Source of the DNA: an uncultured Faecalicatena sp.
GTDB lineage: Bacteria; Bacillota; Clostridia; Lachnospirales; Lachnospiraceae
Direction: 5' to 3'
Assembly: GCA_902489075.1 (NCBI GenBank)
Contig: CABTYO010000002.1
Coordinates: forward strand, 105,475 to 169,474
Length of the DNA: 64,000 bases
The notes under the pieces were generated by a model. The model was given only the letters and a program-made list of their open reading frames with translations, did not search any database and was not told where the DNA came from. The position numbers and the translations under genes were made by a program. Shown piece by piece: positions 1-9,950 of this stretch. Numbering within the stretch: the first letter of the stretch is position 1; every line of letters begins with the position of its first letter.

Positions 1-853
1 TAAATATTTCTTCTAAAGTTAAAGGCAGAACCTCTGCAAATACCGGGTGCCTGTGGTTTACGCATTCTAAAAGCCCTTCTTTCGTTCCTCTGGCGGTCAG
101 CAGAAGAAGAGAACCTGTCTTTTCGTACTGCAGAAGGTCAAGCTCCTGCAAAAGCTGCTGCTCCAGCGCCTCGTCAGGGAGAACACACTGAATCTTATAC
201 ACCTGGCATTTGATCTGGTCAAGGTCCTGTGTCAGCAGAAGCTTTCCGTTGTGGAGAAGTCCGATGCTGTCACAGATATCCTCCAGTTCCCTTAAGTTAT
301 GGGAGGCGATAATCGGTGTAAAATCCCTCTGCGTCAGTTCCGATGCGAACAGCCCCTTTACAGCCTGTCTCACTACCGGGTCCAGCCCGTCAAATGTTTC
401 GTCACAGAGAAGATATCTGGCACCGGAACAAATCCCCAGGAGGATAGAAACCTGCTTCTTCATCCCCTTGGAAAAAGAATTTAACTTCCGGGTAAAAGAA
501 AGCCCCAGCTTTTCTGCAAGAGAATCGAACTGCTTTTTATTAAACTGCGGATAAATCATTGCGTAATAATCCCTCATTAAGCCGGCAGTGGCATTCGGAA
601 AAAAGTACGGCGTATCAGATAAAAAACAAAGTCCCTTCTTCACGTCACGATTTTCAAAGACCGGCTGTCCATCGATCAGGACAGAACCTGCGTCAGCTTT
701 CAGTATCCCGGAGATCAGGCGCATCAGCGTGCTTTTCCCGGCCCCGTTGCTTCCGACCAGGCCGAAGATCAGATTGTCATGGATCGTGGCGGAAATATGG
801 TCGATGGCATGGACATCCTGAAATGTCTTGTCTAAATTCTTCAATTCAATCAT
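1..853 (-). CDS. ABC-2 type transporter ATP-binding protein (3' end cut by window edge)
   Basis: The minus-strand frame opens at the ATG at 853 and runs off the left edge, giving about 284 residues. It reads as the ATPase of an ABC exporter that would work with a membrane permease lying outside the window. Visible motifs are a Walker A (GSNGAGKST, near residue 35), an ABC signature (SFSKGMKKQ) and a Walker B region (LLCDETFDGLDP), followed by a switch-type histidine (IIASHN). The start overlaps the end of the GntR gene by 8 bp, so the two are translationally coupled. This GntR-plus-ATPase arrangement is typical of YtrAB-like envelope-stress exporters. The exported substrate cannot be told from the sequence. 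Confidence 0.9.
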   Translation of the reverse strand, partial: MIELKNLDKTFQDVHAIDHISATIHDNLIFGLVGSNGAGKSTLMRLISGILKADAGSVLIDGQPVFENRDVKKGLCFLSDTPYFFPNATAGLMRDYYAMIYPQFNKKQFDSLAEKLGLSFTRKLNSFSKGMKKQVSILLGICSGARYLLCDETFDGLDPVVRQAVKGLFASELTQRDFTPIIASHNLRELEDICDSIGLLHNGKLLLTQDLDQIKCQVYKIQCVLPDEALEQQLLQELDLLQYEKTGSLLLLTARGTKEGLLECVNHRHPVFAEVLPLTLEEIF

Positions 854-1226
854 ATGAAGCCTCCTCCTCAAGATAAGATTGTTCAATAAAATTTCTGCAT
901 TCCTCTTTCGTGATCCCGATTTCCTTCCCATAATGAAGCAGCTCCTCAAGATCATGGAAAAACGCGTCCTTCTTTTCCTCCGCCAGCTTACCGGTGCCGG
1001 ATACAAAATTCCCACGCCCCTTCACCGGATAGATGTACCCCTGCTGTTCCAGCTGGGTGTATGCTTTCTGGATCGTATTGGGATTAATGGAAAGCTGCAT
1101 CGCCAGGGAACGGACAGAGGGCATCTGGTCATCTGGCTTCAGTACGCCTTTCAGGATGAGCAGCTGGAAACGCTCCACAATCTGCTCATAGATGGGCGCC
1201 CTGCTTTGATAGTCAATTGTAATCAT
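846..1226 (-). CDS. GntR-family regulator, YtrA subfamily
   Basis: This 126-residue protein has an N-terminal winged helix of GntR type (residues about 10-75, with PSVRSLAMQLSINPNTIQKAYTQL as recognition region) and only a short C-terminal helical tail. It lacks the large FadR/HutC effector domain, which is the mark of the YtrA subfamily. Such proteins repress their own operon, usually with an ABC exporter, and often respond to cell-wall antibiotics. A near-perfect palindrome lies 28-54 bp upstream of its start, and the ABC ATPase follows with an overlap. The start is supported by an AGGAGG-like site just upstream. The inducer is unknown. Confidence 0.93.
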   Translation of the reverse strand: MITIDYQSRAPIYEQIVERFQLLILKGVLKPDDQMPSVRSLAMQLSINPNTIQKAYTQLEQQGYIYPVKGRGNFVSGTGKLAEEKKDAFFHDLEELLHYGKEIGITKEECRNFIEQSYLEEEASYD

Positions 1227-1532
1227 GCGGACCTCCTGTTCTGCGGGTGTAATAAGTGTACTATTTCAAATAATACACTTAAAATAACATAAAATAGGAG
1301 AAATGTCAAACCAGACAAAAGCAAAATTTATGCAATTTGTATAATTTTTTGTTTTGCAAATTTCAATATTTATAAAAACGAAAGAAAAATGTAAGTTATT
1401 GTGTAGAAAATTTGCTTTTTATATTTTCGGACAGCAGATAAAATAGAGACATCTTACAAAGGATATATAAAATGAAAGGCAAAGCAGTACATCGTGAATA
1501 TCCGTGTTGAAGAAAAGGAGGCAATAAACAGG
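1227..1532. other. Divergent intergenic region
   Basis: About 300 bp separate the GntR operon from the glycan locus. The left part carries the GntR operator. The right part (about 1290-1450) is very AT-rich and must hold the promoter for the glycan operon. I could not pick a convincing -35/-10 pair there, nor a clear catabolite-control site. Confidence 0.5.
1254..1280. promoter_or_regulatory. Probable GntR (YtrA-type) operator
   Basis: A 27-bp inverted repeat with outer arms AAGTGTA and TACACTT. Pairing continues inward almost to the centre, with one mismatched pair. It sits just upstream of the GntR start, in the position expected for the autoregulatory operator. The assignment is by position and symmetry. 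Confidence 0.75.
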
Positions 1533-3629
1533 ATGTGCAGATTGAAATTCAACAGCTGGTACGAGACTCTTTCAGAAAATGGCTGCAGGCAGTCTTTGGA
1601 CGAAAGTATTCTGGATGGGAAAAATGTGAAAAAAATACAGACAATCCATATTTCCGGATGTGAAATCAGAATCGACGACTCCATATTACCAGAGCAAAAT
1701 AAAGTGAAGTTCATACGCCGAATCAGGAAAACGGGAAGGATTACATCGAAGCAGGAAGGAATTGCGTTCGGAATGGACATTCAGTTTGAAGGGGGGAGGC
1801 AGCTAAGATATGGAATTCCGGCATGTCAGTATACACAAGGTGTGCCGGGAAAACACACTTACACCGAGGAACGTCTCACGGCGCCACTGATAATCGGCTA
1901 CGAGGCGGATAAGAAAGCATCGTTTTCCATCGCCAGGATGAAGACAGCCAGATGGACAGAGCAGGAAAAGCGCAGGACAGGGGAGTCTTGCTTTCTGCAT
2001 AAAACAGAAGTCGGATCGCTGGGATATGAGTGGCAGATGGGTGGAAAAAATGTATTCTGTACGAGATGGCCCTATGAAGAAGTAGAAAAAAGCGTTGCAC
2101 TTGATTCGAAAGGAACGCCAATGAAGGCTTTTTATCCACTGGATCATGAAGACTGGGAGATCGAACTGCATTATGAAATGATCCGGTCACAGGGAAAGTC
2201 TTTTACGGACAGCCTGTATGAAGTTTACGTGCAGCTTGCCGGACACTATCAAAAGGAAGGAAACGAGATCATAGAACTCCCCTTTTCCCTGCAGGATGAG
2301 ATGGAGTTCCGTAAGAGAAGCCTGATGAAAAGCTATCGTGAATTTGAAAGTGATGGCGCAGGATTTTTCTTCCACTTTGATCCTGAAAAGGGGTATGCGT
2401 CTGAGCCGACAGGGTTTGGTACTTCTTTCAATACCATACCGCACAGTACGTATGTACATATTTTAGAATATGGTTTTACCGGGCGGCAGAATCATACAGC
2501 ATGGATCCTGGCAAGAGACAAGGGGAAGGAATGGATAGACAGAGGAAAAAAGGTGATAGACTTTTTCCTGGAACATTGCCAGACAGAGAATGGATGGATT
2601 TATTCTCTTTACGATCTAAAGAAGAAAGAACCATTCTGTTCCTTCGGGGATGCGGATGCCCCAAAACTTCATTATATGGATTACAAAGGGGCAAAAGGAA
2701 ATTATCTTCGTACAATGACAGAACCTTTGAACGATGTTCTGGAGTTTGCCAAGTGGTGTGAAGCCAGGGGAGACATGCAGGAAAAATGGCTGTCTTATGT
2801 AAAACGGTTTGCAGATTTCCTTGTTTCACTGCAGAATGGTGACGGCTCATGGTATCGGTCCTATGAACCGGACGGCACCCCTGTTTTTATGCTGGAGGAA
2901 GAAAATATGACAGAAGAAGAGTGTGAGCGGGGGAGAAAATCGGCGACGGCAATCCCGATTCCCTTCTTGTGCAATCTGTCTGAATATCTGCCGGAGAAAA
3001 GTGTATACCAAGAGGCAGCGGTGAAAGCAGGAGAATATGTACTGCAAAAAGAATGCGGGGAAGAACTTTTTCAGGGGGGAACTCTGGATAACCCGAATAT
3101 CGTTGACAAAGAAGCTGCACAATATGCAATGGCAGGATGCTGGAATCTGTATAAACTGACAGGGGAGAAGAGATTCCTCGATGGGGCCGTGCTTGCGGCA
3201 AAGCAGTTCGTGACCTGGAACTATATCTGGAATGTACCTTCAAAAGAAGGAACCATCTTATTTGAAAAAGGCTTCTGTACAAAAGGAATGGGAGCAATTA
3301 ACTCGATTTGGTGCGGAGGCGTTGTTGATATCTATTCGCTGTTCCATATCAGGGAACTTTATCTGGTGGGCAGAGAAGTAAAGGATGAATTTTTAATGCA
3401 GATGGCAGGCTGGATCTGTACAGCCGCCCATCAGATCATGTCCTGGCCGGGAGACTCTATGGGATTTGCGGATGTAGGGATGCAGCCGGAAGGATTTGGA
3501 ATCTGTCCACAGGGGATGGATGAGGGGATGATACACAAAGGAGATATCTGGGGGACATTAGGATGGATTTATTCCGCCGGAATAGACGGTGTGGATAGAT
3601 ATTTAAAAGAACTTGAAAAGTCAAAGTAA
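1533..3629 (+). CDS. Putative (alpha/alpha)6-barrel glycan-processing protein
   Basis: I chose the ATG at 1533 because AAGGAGG lies 11 bp before it; an in-frame ATG at 1494 has no such site. The product has about 698 residues and no signal peptide, so it should be cytoplasmic. The N-terminal third looks beta-rich. The rest has repeated helical segments with aromatic and acidic patches (for example NGDGSWYRSYEPDG and GWIYSLYD), typical of six-hairpin glycosidases and related enzymes. I do not recognise a specific GH family or its catalytic acids. It is the first gene of an operon with a sugar ABC transporter and a GH127-like enzyme, so a role in breaking down an imported oligosaccharide is a reasonable inference. 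Confidence 0.65.
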   Translation: MCRLKFNSWYETLSENGCRQSLDESILDGKNVKKIQTIHISGCEIRIDDSILPEQNKVKFIRRIRKTGRITSKQEGIAFGMDIQFEGGRQLRYGIPACQYTQGVPGKHTYTEERLTAPLIIGYEADKKASFSIARMKTARWTEQEKRRTGESCFLHKTEVGSLGYEWQMGGKNVFCTRWPYEEVEKSVALDSKGTPMKAFYPLDHEDWEIELHYEMIRSQGKSFTDSLYEVYVQLAGHYQKEGNEIIELPFSLQDEMEFRKRSLMKSYREFESDGAGFFFHFDPEKGYASEPTGFGTSFNTIPHSTYVHILEYGFTGRQNHTAWILARDKGKEWIDRGKKVIDFFLEHCQTENGWIYSLYDLKKKEPFCSFGDADAPKLHYMDYKGAKGNYLRTMTEPLNDVLEFAKWCEARGDMQEKWLSYVKRFADFLVSLQNGDGSWYRSYEPDGTPVFMLEEENMTEEECERGRKSATAIPIPFLCNLSEYLPEKSVYQEAAVKAGEYVLQKECGEELFQGGTLDNPNIVDKEAAQYAMAGCWNLYKLTGEKRFLDGAVLAAKQFVTWNYIWNVPSKEGTILFEKGFCTKGMGAINSIWCGGVVDIYSLFHIRELYLVGREVKDEFLMQMAGWICTAAHQIMSWPGDSMGFADVGMQPEGFGICPQGMDEGMIHKGDIWGTLGWIYSAGIDGVDRYLKELEKSK

Positions 3630-3644
3630 AAGGAGGAGAAAGTT

Positions 3645-4937
3645 ATGAAGAAAAAAGTATTAAGTGTACTGTTAGCTGCTGCAATGGCAGTGTCCCTGCT
3701 GGCAGGGTGCGGTTCATCCAAAAAGGAGGAACAAAAGAAAACAGAAGAATCAGATTCAGGTGCGATTGTCCTGAATATGTACCACAGCTGGAGCACGGAC
3801 TCAGAGAGAGGGGCAGCGCTGGATAAGCTGATTCAGGAGTTTAACGACGAAAATAAAGGTAAAATAGAAGTGAAGGTAACGGTAAATCCTGATTTCCCGG
3901 CATACCAGGAAAAAGTAAAAACAATGATTTCGACAGATACGACGCCGGATATTTTTCATTACAATTTTAATCCCAACGATCTGTCCAGGCAGGAGTCCGG
4001 AAAGCTGATGGATTTTTCAGAATATATGGATGATGAGTGGGCAGCCAGGTTCGGTGATGGTGATCTGGAGACGCTGACAGTGAATGGCGAGATTTCTTCC
4101 ATTCCGTTTGAGAAGGCAGGTGCAGTTTTCTATTATAACAAAGAGTTATTTTCCCAGGCAGGAATTGAGGAATTCCCGGATACATGGGAGGGACTTCTTA
4201 AAGCCTGTGACAAGCTTGAAAAGGCAGGAATCACACCATTCTCCCTGTATACAGCAGATGATGCATGGTATACCTGCAATCTGTTCACATATCTGGCAGC
4301 AAGCTATGCCGGTACAGAGACACTCAATGGCGGAGGAAGTATTGATACGGCGGAGATGAAAAAGGCGGCCGGCATGCTCAGAAAATTCTGGGATTATACG
4401 ACGGGAGATGCAATTGGTGCGAATTACTCAGTTGCCATGAATAATTTTGCCTCAGGAAAGACTGCAATAGTAATAGACGGACCATGGCTGATCGGTTCCC
4501 TTACAGAGGTACAGGATAAGATCGGAATTGCAGAGGCACCTTCCTTTGGAGATGGGAAAGTGGCAGAAAATTATCTGGTAACGGATGCACAGACTCCATG
4601 GGCAGCGGCTAAGACGGATGATAAAGAAAAGGAAGAGGCTATCGTTGCATTCATGAAATATATTACTTCCGAAGAGAGTGTAAAACAGTTGACCCTGGAA
4701 GGAGCTGTCTTCCTGTCACCTAAGTTGAATATGGATGATTCTGATGTTAAGAATACAAAAGGCCTTCTCGGAGAATATCTGGCACTGAACTCTGTTGTAG
4801 AAGAAAGTACCGTGAATATACAGAGGAACCTGACAACAACAGCAAATACAAAACTTCCATCACTGTTGGAGGGGCTTGCACTGGACAGCATGACACCAGA
4901 TGAGTTTATCGAACAGTTATCCAAAGAAAATCAATAA
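3645..4937 (+). CDS. Extracellular sugar-binding lipoprotein (CUT1 ABC transporter)
   Basis: This 430-residue solute-binding protein begins with a lipoprotein signal: a basic N-terminus, a hydrophobic stretch and the lipobox LLAGC (Cys at about residue 23). It is therefore anchored outside the membrane. The mature part has the type-1 fold features of oligosaccharide-binding proteins, such as IPFEKAGAVFYYNKELF and SGKTAIVIDGPWLIG. AAAGGAGGAG precedes the ATG. Two permease genes follow directly, so this is the ligand-capturing part of the importer. The presence of a GH127-like enzyme in the operon suggests an arabinose-containing oligosaccharide as ligand. Confidence 0.93.
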   Translation: MKKKVLSVLLAAAMAVSLLAGCGSSKKEEQKKTEESDSGAIVLNMYHSWSTDSERGAALDKLIQEFNDENKGKIEVKVTVNPDFPAYQEKVKTMISTDTTPDIFHYNFNPNDLSRQESGKLMDFSEYMDDEWAARFGDGDLETLTVNGEISSIPFEKAGAVFYYNKELFSQAGIEEFPDTWEGLLKACDKLEKAGITPFSLYTADDAWYTCNLFTYLAASYAGTETLNGGGSIDTAEMKKAAGMLRKFWDYTTGDAIGANYSVAMNNFASGKTAIVIDGPWLIGSLTEVQDKIGIAEAPSFGDGKVAENYLVTDAQTPWAAAKTDDKEKEEAIVAFMKYITSEESVKQLTLEGAVFLSPKLNMDDSDVKNTKGLLGEYLALNSVVEESTVNIQRNLTTTANTKLPSLLEGLALDSMTPDEFIEQLSKENQ

Positions 4938-4962
4938 GAGAAAAGAAAGGAGCTGACAGTTT

Positions 4963-5832
4963 ATGAAGAGACAGCAGACCGTATTATATATGGCGCCGGC
5001 AGTGATTCTTATTCTGGCATTTTTCATAGGGCCGCTGTGCTATCTGGGTTATGTAAGCTTTTTTGAGTGGAACGGTCTGGGACCAAAGACGTTTGTGGGA
5101 CTGGAAAATTTCAAGTATGTTTTTGGGGATACTGTTTTTAGAATGGCATTGAAAAATACTGTCCTCTGGCTTTTGTCAGCTCTGTTTTTACACATTCCTT
5201 TTGGACTTACTCTGGCGCTGCTTTTAAACAGGCAGCCCAGGGGATGGAAATTTCTGAGAGTCATGTATTTTATTCCCAATGTAATCTCGACGACTGCGGT
5301 TGCGTTCCTCTGGTATTTTATTTATCATGTTGATGTAGGACTTCTGAATCAGATTTTAAAAACAGCAGGTCTGGGAAAGCTGGCGCATGCATGGCTGAAT
5401 GACCCTGGGACAGCCCTGATCTGTAATCAGATTCCATTTATTTTCTATGTGGGTCTGACCATGATCATTTTCCTGACCCAGCTCTCTACAGTACCGAAAG
5501 AACTAAAGGAGGCAGCGATGGTGGACGGTGCCACAGGCTTTCAGATAGATATCCATGTGTATCTTCCGATGATGAAGCCGGCCATTATTACCAATATCAT
5601 GCTGAATCTGGCATTCTGTCTTCGTACCTTTGAATATCCGTTCCTGATGACGGGCGGCGGACCGGCCAACAGTACGACGAATCTGTCTCTGTATATTTAC
5701 AGGGAGATGGTCGGTTCCAACAGATATGGTATCTCCATGGTAGCCGGACTGGTCACTGTATTGCTGGGATTTTGTATTATGATTCTTGTCAATATGCTTC
5801 AAAGAGAGAGGAGGGGAAGGCATGCGGATTAG
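4963..5832 (+). CDS. Sugar ABC transporter permease (MalF/LacF-like)
   Basis: A 289-residue integral membrane protein with about six hydrophobic segments. It has the cytoplasmic EAA loop that docks to the ATPase (KEAAMVDGATGFQIDIHVYLP, near residue 190). It belongs to the CUT1 sugar importer permeases. It lies 25 bp after the binding-protein gene and overlaps the second permease by 11 bp. No ATPase gene is present in the operon. This is common for CUT1 systems, which often share one MsmK-type ATPase encoded elsewhere. Confidence 0.93.
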   Translation: MKRQQTVLYMAPAVILILAFFIGPLCYLGYVSFFEWNGLGPKTFVGLENFKYVFGDTVFRMALKNTVLWLLSALFLHIPFGLTLALLLNRQPRGWKFLRVMYFIPNVISTTAVAFLWYFIYHVDVGLLNQILKTAGLGKLAHAWLNDPGTALICNQIPFIFYVGLTMIIFLTQLSTVPKELKEAAMVDGATGFQIDIHVYLPMMKPAIITNIMLNLAFCLRTFEYPFLMTGGGPANSTTNLSLYIYREMVGSNRYGISMVAGLVTVLLGFCIMILVNMLQRERRGRHAD

Positions 5833-6649
5833 AAAGACGGCAGGGCGCACCTGCATGTATCTCGTTCTGGCAGCAGTGCTTCTGTTTATGCTGGTTCCTT
5901 TTTTATGGCTTCTGGTATCTTCTTTTCGGCCCAATGCAGATCTGTTTAATGAACCATTTGCTGTGCCGAAGCATCTTTCCTTAGAAAATTTCCGGGCAGT
6001 CATGGAAAGTCATCCGATGGTATTGTACTTTGTTAACACAGTGGTCATTGCAGCGATTGCAACCGTATTTTCGATTTTATCAGCCACACTGGCATCCTAT
6101 GCTATGTTGTACCGGTTCAGGAGCAGAAAGATTTTGACAGTTCTGTTTTCCATGTGTCTGTTTATTCCGACGAATGCCTTTCTGGTTCCCTATTATGTTA
6201 TGATCAATAAGATCGGATTATATGATAATCTGGCCGGTATTGCGCTTGTATATGCGGGAGTGAATCTGCCCATGAGCCTGATGGTGATACGGGGATATAT
6301 GGAAACCATTCCGGGAGAACTGCTGGAATCCGCCAAGATAGATGGAGCAACGGCAGGACAGGCATTCAGGAAGATTATCCTGCCGATTTCCAAACCGGGA
6401 ATTGTCACAGCCTGTGTGTTTATTGTCATTAATTCATGGAATGAACTGCTGTTTGCCAACCTCCTGAATCAAAGTGATTCTTCCAGAACGATTCAGGTGG
6501 CGATCCGTTCATTTCTGACTACTTTTGAGGCAAATTATGCGTATGCTTTTGCGGCGATGGTAATCTCTATTCTTCCGACAATTGTGGTTTACGCAATTTT
6601 AACAGATAAAATTATCGGAGGAATGACAGCTGGTGCGGTAAAGGGGTAG
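5822..6649 (+). CDS. Sugar ABC transporter permease (MalG/LacG-like)
   Basis: The start is taken as the ATG at 5822 because GGAGGGGAAGG lies directly before it, although the frame is open further upstream. The product has about 275 residues and six predicted membrane spans, with an EAA-loop region (ESAKIDGATAGQAFRKIILPI). It pairs with the permease before it to form the membrane channel of the importer. The 11-bp overlap with that gene points to translational coupling. The response-regulator gene starts about 35 bp downstream. Confidence 0.93.
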   Translation: MRIRKTAGRTCMYLVLAAVLLFMLVPFLWLLVSSFRPNADLFNEPFAVPKHLSLENFRAVMESHPMVLYFVNTVVIAAIATVFSILSATLASYAMLYRFRSRKILTVLFSMCLFIPTNAFLVPYYVMINKIGLYDNLAGIALVYAGVNLPMSLMVIRGYMETIPGELLESAKIDGATAGQAFRKIILPISKPGIVTACVFIVINSWNELLFANLLNQSDSSRTIQVAIRSFLTTFEANYAYAFAAMVISILPTIVVYAILTDKIIGGMTAGAVKG

Positions 6650-6684
6650 CAGAATACATCTACATAGAGGAGGGGAGAGACTTG

Positions 6685-8223
6685 ATGCGGATCATGATTG
6701 TGGAAGATGAGGATAATATCCGGGAGGGAATTCAGTCGCTTCTGGACTGGAAAGAGGAAGGGTTCGAACCTCCGGTCATGTTCAGTGGCGCGATAGAGGC
6801 ACTTCAATACCTGGAAACAGAGAAGGTAGATGTTGTGATAACAGATATTTATATGCCTGTTTTAAACGGGCTGGAGTTCATCAGGATGATCCGGGAAGAA
6901 AACAGAATCTGCGATATCATTATTCTGACCGGACATGACAGGTTTGAATTTGCCCAGGAAGCAGTTACACTGGGGGTGAAACGGTATCTGCTGAAACCAG
7001 TATCTCCGGAAAAACTAAAGCTGGTACTTGCAGAAATAAAAGCGGATATTGCAGAACGCATGAAACTGATGGACTGGATCGCAATTGCGGAAAAGCAGCT
7101 GGAAGAGAACCTTCCCGTCATGAAGAACCAGTTCTGGAATGATCTGTTAGGGGACTGCTTTGAAGATTCTGCCGAGATAAAATTGCGGGCCAGGAAGGCT
7201 TCGATTCGTCTGCCCGAGGGAGAAGTGACCTGTATTGCAATCCGATATTTCCATCAGGCACTGACCGTGACACAGGAGGTTGCCCTCCGTCAGATTGCGG
7301 ATGAGATTTTGGGTGAAAATGTTGTATATCAGTTACCTTTCGAGGGAACCGAATTAATTATTTTCGAAGGCAGGCTGTTCCAGTTCAAATTAGAGATCAT
7401 GAAAGAATCTGTCGCACAGAATCTGGGAATACAGGTATGCTTTGGAGTAAGCACGATGGGAAAAGGCATCCTTACAGTGAGCAGACTTGCCAGAGAGGCG
7501 GTAGAAGCGGCAAAATCTATCCGTGATCTGAAAGAGGTGTATTATCTTTATTATACAGATATCGCCCCCAGAAGATCTGCGGAAAAGAAATACCCTTATT
7601 CTGATGAAAAGCAGATTATAGATATGCTGCGGTTCCATGAAGATTTTGATGAAAAGATATTTTCGGATTTCTTTCAGAAGGTGATGCCTCCCAGGTACAG
7701 CATGGAAGTATCCAGGATTATGCTGCTTCAGCTTCTTGTCGCTATGGGGCGTACGGCAGACGACATGGGAGTAGACGTATTAGAAGAGTTTAAGAATACA
7801 GAGAACAGTATCCAGAAGTTTGAAGGAACGGAACAGGCATTTCTCTATATGGCAGAAAGTATGATCCGGAAAAAATGTAAATCTAACAGAAGAGATGTAG
7901 AGATTATGATTGAGCAGGTCAAGAATATTGTAAATGAGGACCTGTCTAATCCTGACTTGTCGGTCGCCTGTCTGGCGGACAGACTGGGGCTGACTCCGAA
8001 TTACCTTTCCAGGGTTTTCAGGAGTGTGACGAAAGAGACCTGTATCGAATACATCACGAAGGTACGGATGGATGCGGCAAAAGAAATGCTGGACCATACA
8101 GAACTAAAGAGTTATATGATTGCACAGGAGACAGGATATAAAAATCCCAATTATTTCAGCGCACTGTTTAAAAAGTACACAGGGATGTCACCAAAAGAGT
8201 ATCGGGAAAGAGGGAAAATGTGA
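6685..8223 (+). CDS. Response regulator with AraC-type DNA-binding domain (YesN-like)
   Basis: The product has about 512 residues. The N-terminal receiver domain has the acidic pocket (VEDED), the phospho-acceptor Asp54 (VVITDIYMP) and the conserved Lys near residue 104 (YLLKPVSP). A long linker of about 280 residues follows. The C-terminal 100 residues form an AraC-type double helix-turn-helix (LADRLGLTPNYLSRVFRSVT and IAQETGYKNPNYFSALFKKYTG). GAGGAGGGGAG supports the ATG at 6685; a TTG one codon earlier is also possible. With the kinase that overlaps its end, it probably activates this transporter and glycosidase operon when the sugar is present outside. Confidence 0.93.
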   Translation: MRIMIVEDEDNIREGIQSLLDWKEEGFEPPVMFSGAIEALQYLETEKVDVVITDIYMPVLNGLEFIRMIREENRICDIIILTGHDRFEFAQEAVTLGVKRYLLKPVSPEKLKLVLAEIKADIAERMKLMDWIAIAEKQLEENLPVMKNQFWNDLLGDCFEDSAEIKLRARKASIRLPEGEVTCIAIRYFHQALTVTQEVALRQIADEILGENVVYQLPFEGTELIIFEGRLFQFKLEIMKESVAQNLGIQVCFGVSTMGKGILTVSRLAREAVEAAKSIRDLKEVYYLYYTDIAPRRSAEKKYPYSDEKQIIDMLRFHEDFDEKIFSDFFQKVMPPRYSMEVSRIMLLQLLVAMGRTADDMGVDVLEEFKNTENSIQKFEGTEQAFLYMAESMIRKKCKSNRRDVEIMIEQVKNIVNEDLSNPDLSVACLADRLGLTPNYLSRVFRSVTKETCIEYITKVRMDAAKEMLDHTELKSYMIAQETGYKNPNYFSALFKKYTGMSPKEYRERGKM

Positions 8224-9914
8224 AACGCAGGTTTAAATCTATCAAGAACAGGATTATGGTATTTTTTATCGGAGTAGCAGTCTTTCAGATTACTGCTATG
8301 GCGCTGTTTGCCGTTTTTCATCTCCGGCCCTCCCTGACAGAGATGTATGAAGAGCACCTGGAAAAGTTTACAGAATCGGCGTTTTGGGAAATTCTGTCAG
8401 TAAAAACAAAGATTGAGAATTATACGGTCAACATGATCGGTGATTCAGAAATTCAGAAATTTTTAGAGTCTGCGGATATAAGCCAGAGCTACACCCCTTC
8501 CATGACAGCAGAACTCAGGAATAGAATTCTATCGTATACAGATTATGACAGTGCGATCCGGTCTATCTGTCTGATCGATAATGAAGGGAGAATGTACAGC
8601 AATCTGTCACATAATGCTGTGTCAGTATACCTGGAGATAAAAGAGGAACTAAAGGGCAGAAAAGAAGCTTCTGCAGTCTGGTTTTCAGACTTTGACACCA
8701 ACAGCCTGCTGGTATACAGAATTGTAAATAATAATACAACAGATCTGAAGCGGAAAATCGGTGCAATCTGTATGGTAATCGATAAAAGCCTGTTCATAGA
8801 CAGGATCCAGCAGTTCCTGCTGGAAGATACACAGAATTACAGGATGGAGAGTGCAGATGGCAACTTCAGAATAACTTCTGCCGGCAATGGAGAAGAGGTT
8901 TCACCAGAAAAGTATATTCTTTGTTCACGCGGCAATGGGACATGGAATCTGGAAACGTGGATTGATAAAAATACCGCCTATGCGTCCATCTATCTGATTT
9001 TTAAAATTCTGTTCCTGGAATTGCTGGTGTTACTGGTGATCAGTGTGTGTATGGTGATTTATCTGTCAGGACGGATTACGAGACCAATATCAGATATTAA
9101 AAATGCAATGAAACAGGTGGGCAAAGGGAATATAGAGGTCATTGTCCCGGTAAGCGGTGAGGATGAAATCGGTCAGCTTGCGGTCACGATGAACCGCATG
9201 TCTAAAAAAATAGGGGAGCTGGTGGAAAGAATACGCAGGGAAGAGTCCAATCAGCGTTTGCTGGAATTGAAAGCCATGCAGTATCAGATCAATCCCCATT
9301 TTCTGTATAATGCGCTGGATTCGATCAGTATGTCAGCAAGAAAAAATCATGATATACAGTGTGAGGAACTGGTAATCGCTCTCTCAGATTTTTTCAGGAT
9401 CAGTCTGAGCCATGGCCAGGAATTTGTAGAACTGGAAAAAGAAGTTGAGTATGCACAGTGCTATCTGGAAATTCAAAATATCCGTTTCCCGGACCAGATT
9501 GTCTGGAAAACTTCTGTACAGGAAGAACTCAGGAAAGTGAAGATTATGAAATTCATTCTGCAGCCTCTTGTAGAAAACAGTGTCTACCATGGAATCCGGG
9601 ATGCAGGACAAAAAGGAATGATACAGATAACGGCAGAACGTCAGGACGCTGGGATTCTTCTGCGGGTCACAGATGATGGACAGGGGATGCTGCCAGGGGA
9701 ACTGGAAGATCTTAAAAGAGAAATCGAATCAGAGACAACTGTGGAAAAAGATATTCACGAAGGTGGATTCGGCTTGAAAAATGTACATCAGAGGCTGAAG
9801 CTCATGTATGGAGAAAAAAGCGGTCTGCAGATAGAAAGTGAGTGGGAGGAAGGGACACGGATTACGATCTGGATTCCTGAAACGTGTGGTTCGCAGAATC
9901 ATTTCGAATCATAG
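8220..9914 (+). CDS. Sensor histidine kinase (YesM/LytS-type)
   Basis: This 564-residue kinase starts at a GTG that overlaps the regulator's stop by 4 bp. It has a membrane segment at residues about 12-34, an extracellular sensor region of about 220 residues, a second membrane segment near 258-285 and a HAMP linker. The His_kinase domain has His360 in the motif QINPHFLYN, and an ATP-binding domain follows with the N box (LQPLVENSVYHG) and G boxes (DDGQGM, GGFGLKNV). This is the layout of sugar-sensing YesM-family kinases. Its partner is the AraC-type regulator just upstream. The ligand sensed is unknown. Confidence 0.93.
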   Translation: MKRRFKSIKNRIMVFFIGVAVFQITAMALFAVFHLRPSLTEMYEEHLEKFTESAFWEILSVKTKIENYTVNMIGDSEIQKFLESADISQSYTPSMTAELRNRILSYTDYDSAIRSICLIDNEGRMYSNLSHNAVSVYLEIKEELKGRKEASAVWFSDFDTNSLLVYRIVNNNTTDLKRKIGAICMVIDKSLFIDRIQQFLLEDTQNYRMESADGNFRITSAGNGEEVSPEKYILCSRGNGTWNLETWIDKNTAYASIYLIFKILFLELLVLLVISVCMVIYLSGRITRPISDIKNAMKQVGKGNIEVIVPVSGEDEIGQLAVTMNRMSKKIGELVERIRREESNQRLLELKAMQYQINPHFLYNALDSISMSARKNHDIQCEELVIALSDFFRISLSHGQEFVELEKEVEYAQCYLEIQNIRFPDQIVWKTSVQEELRKVKIMKFILQPLVENSVYHGIRDAGQKGMIQITAERQDAGILLRVTDDGQGMLPGELEDLKREIESETTVEKDIHEGGFGLKNVHQRLKLMYGEKSGLQIESEWEEGTRITIWIPETCGSQNHFES

Positions 9915-9950
9915 AGATTACTGAGTCCAATGAAAGGACGGGGATGGAAG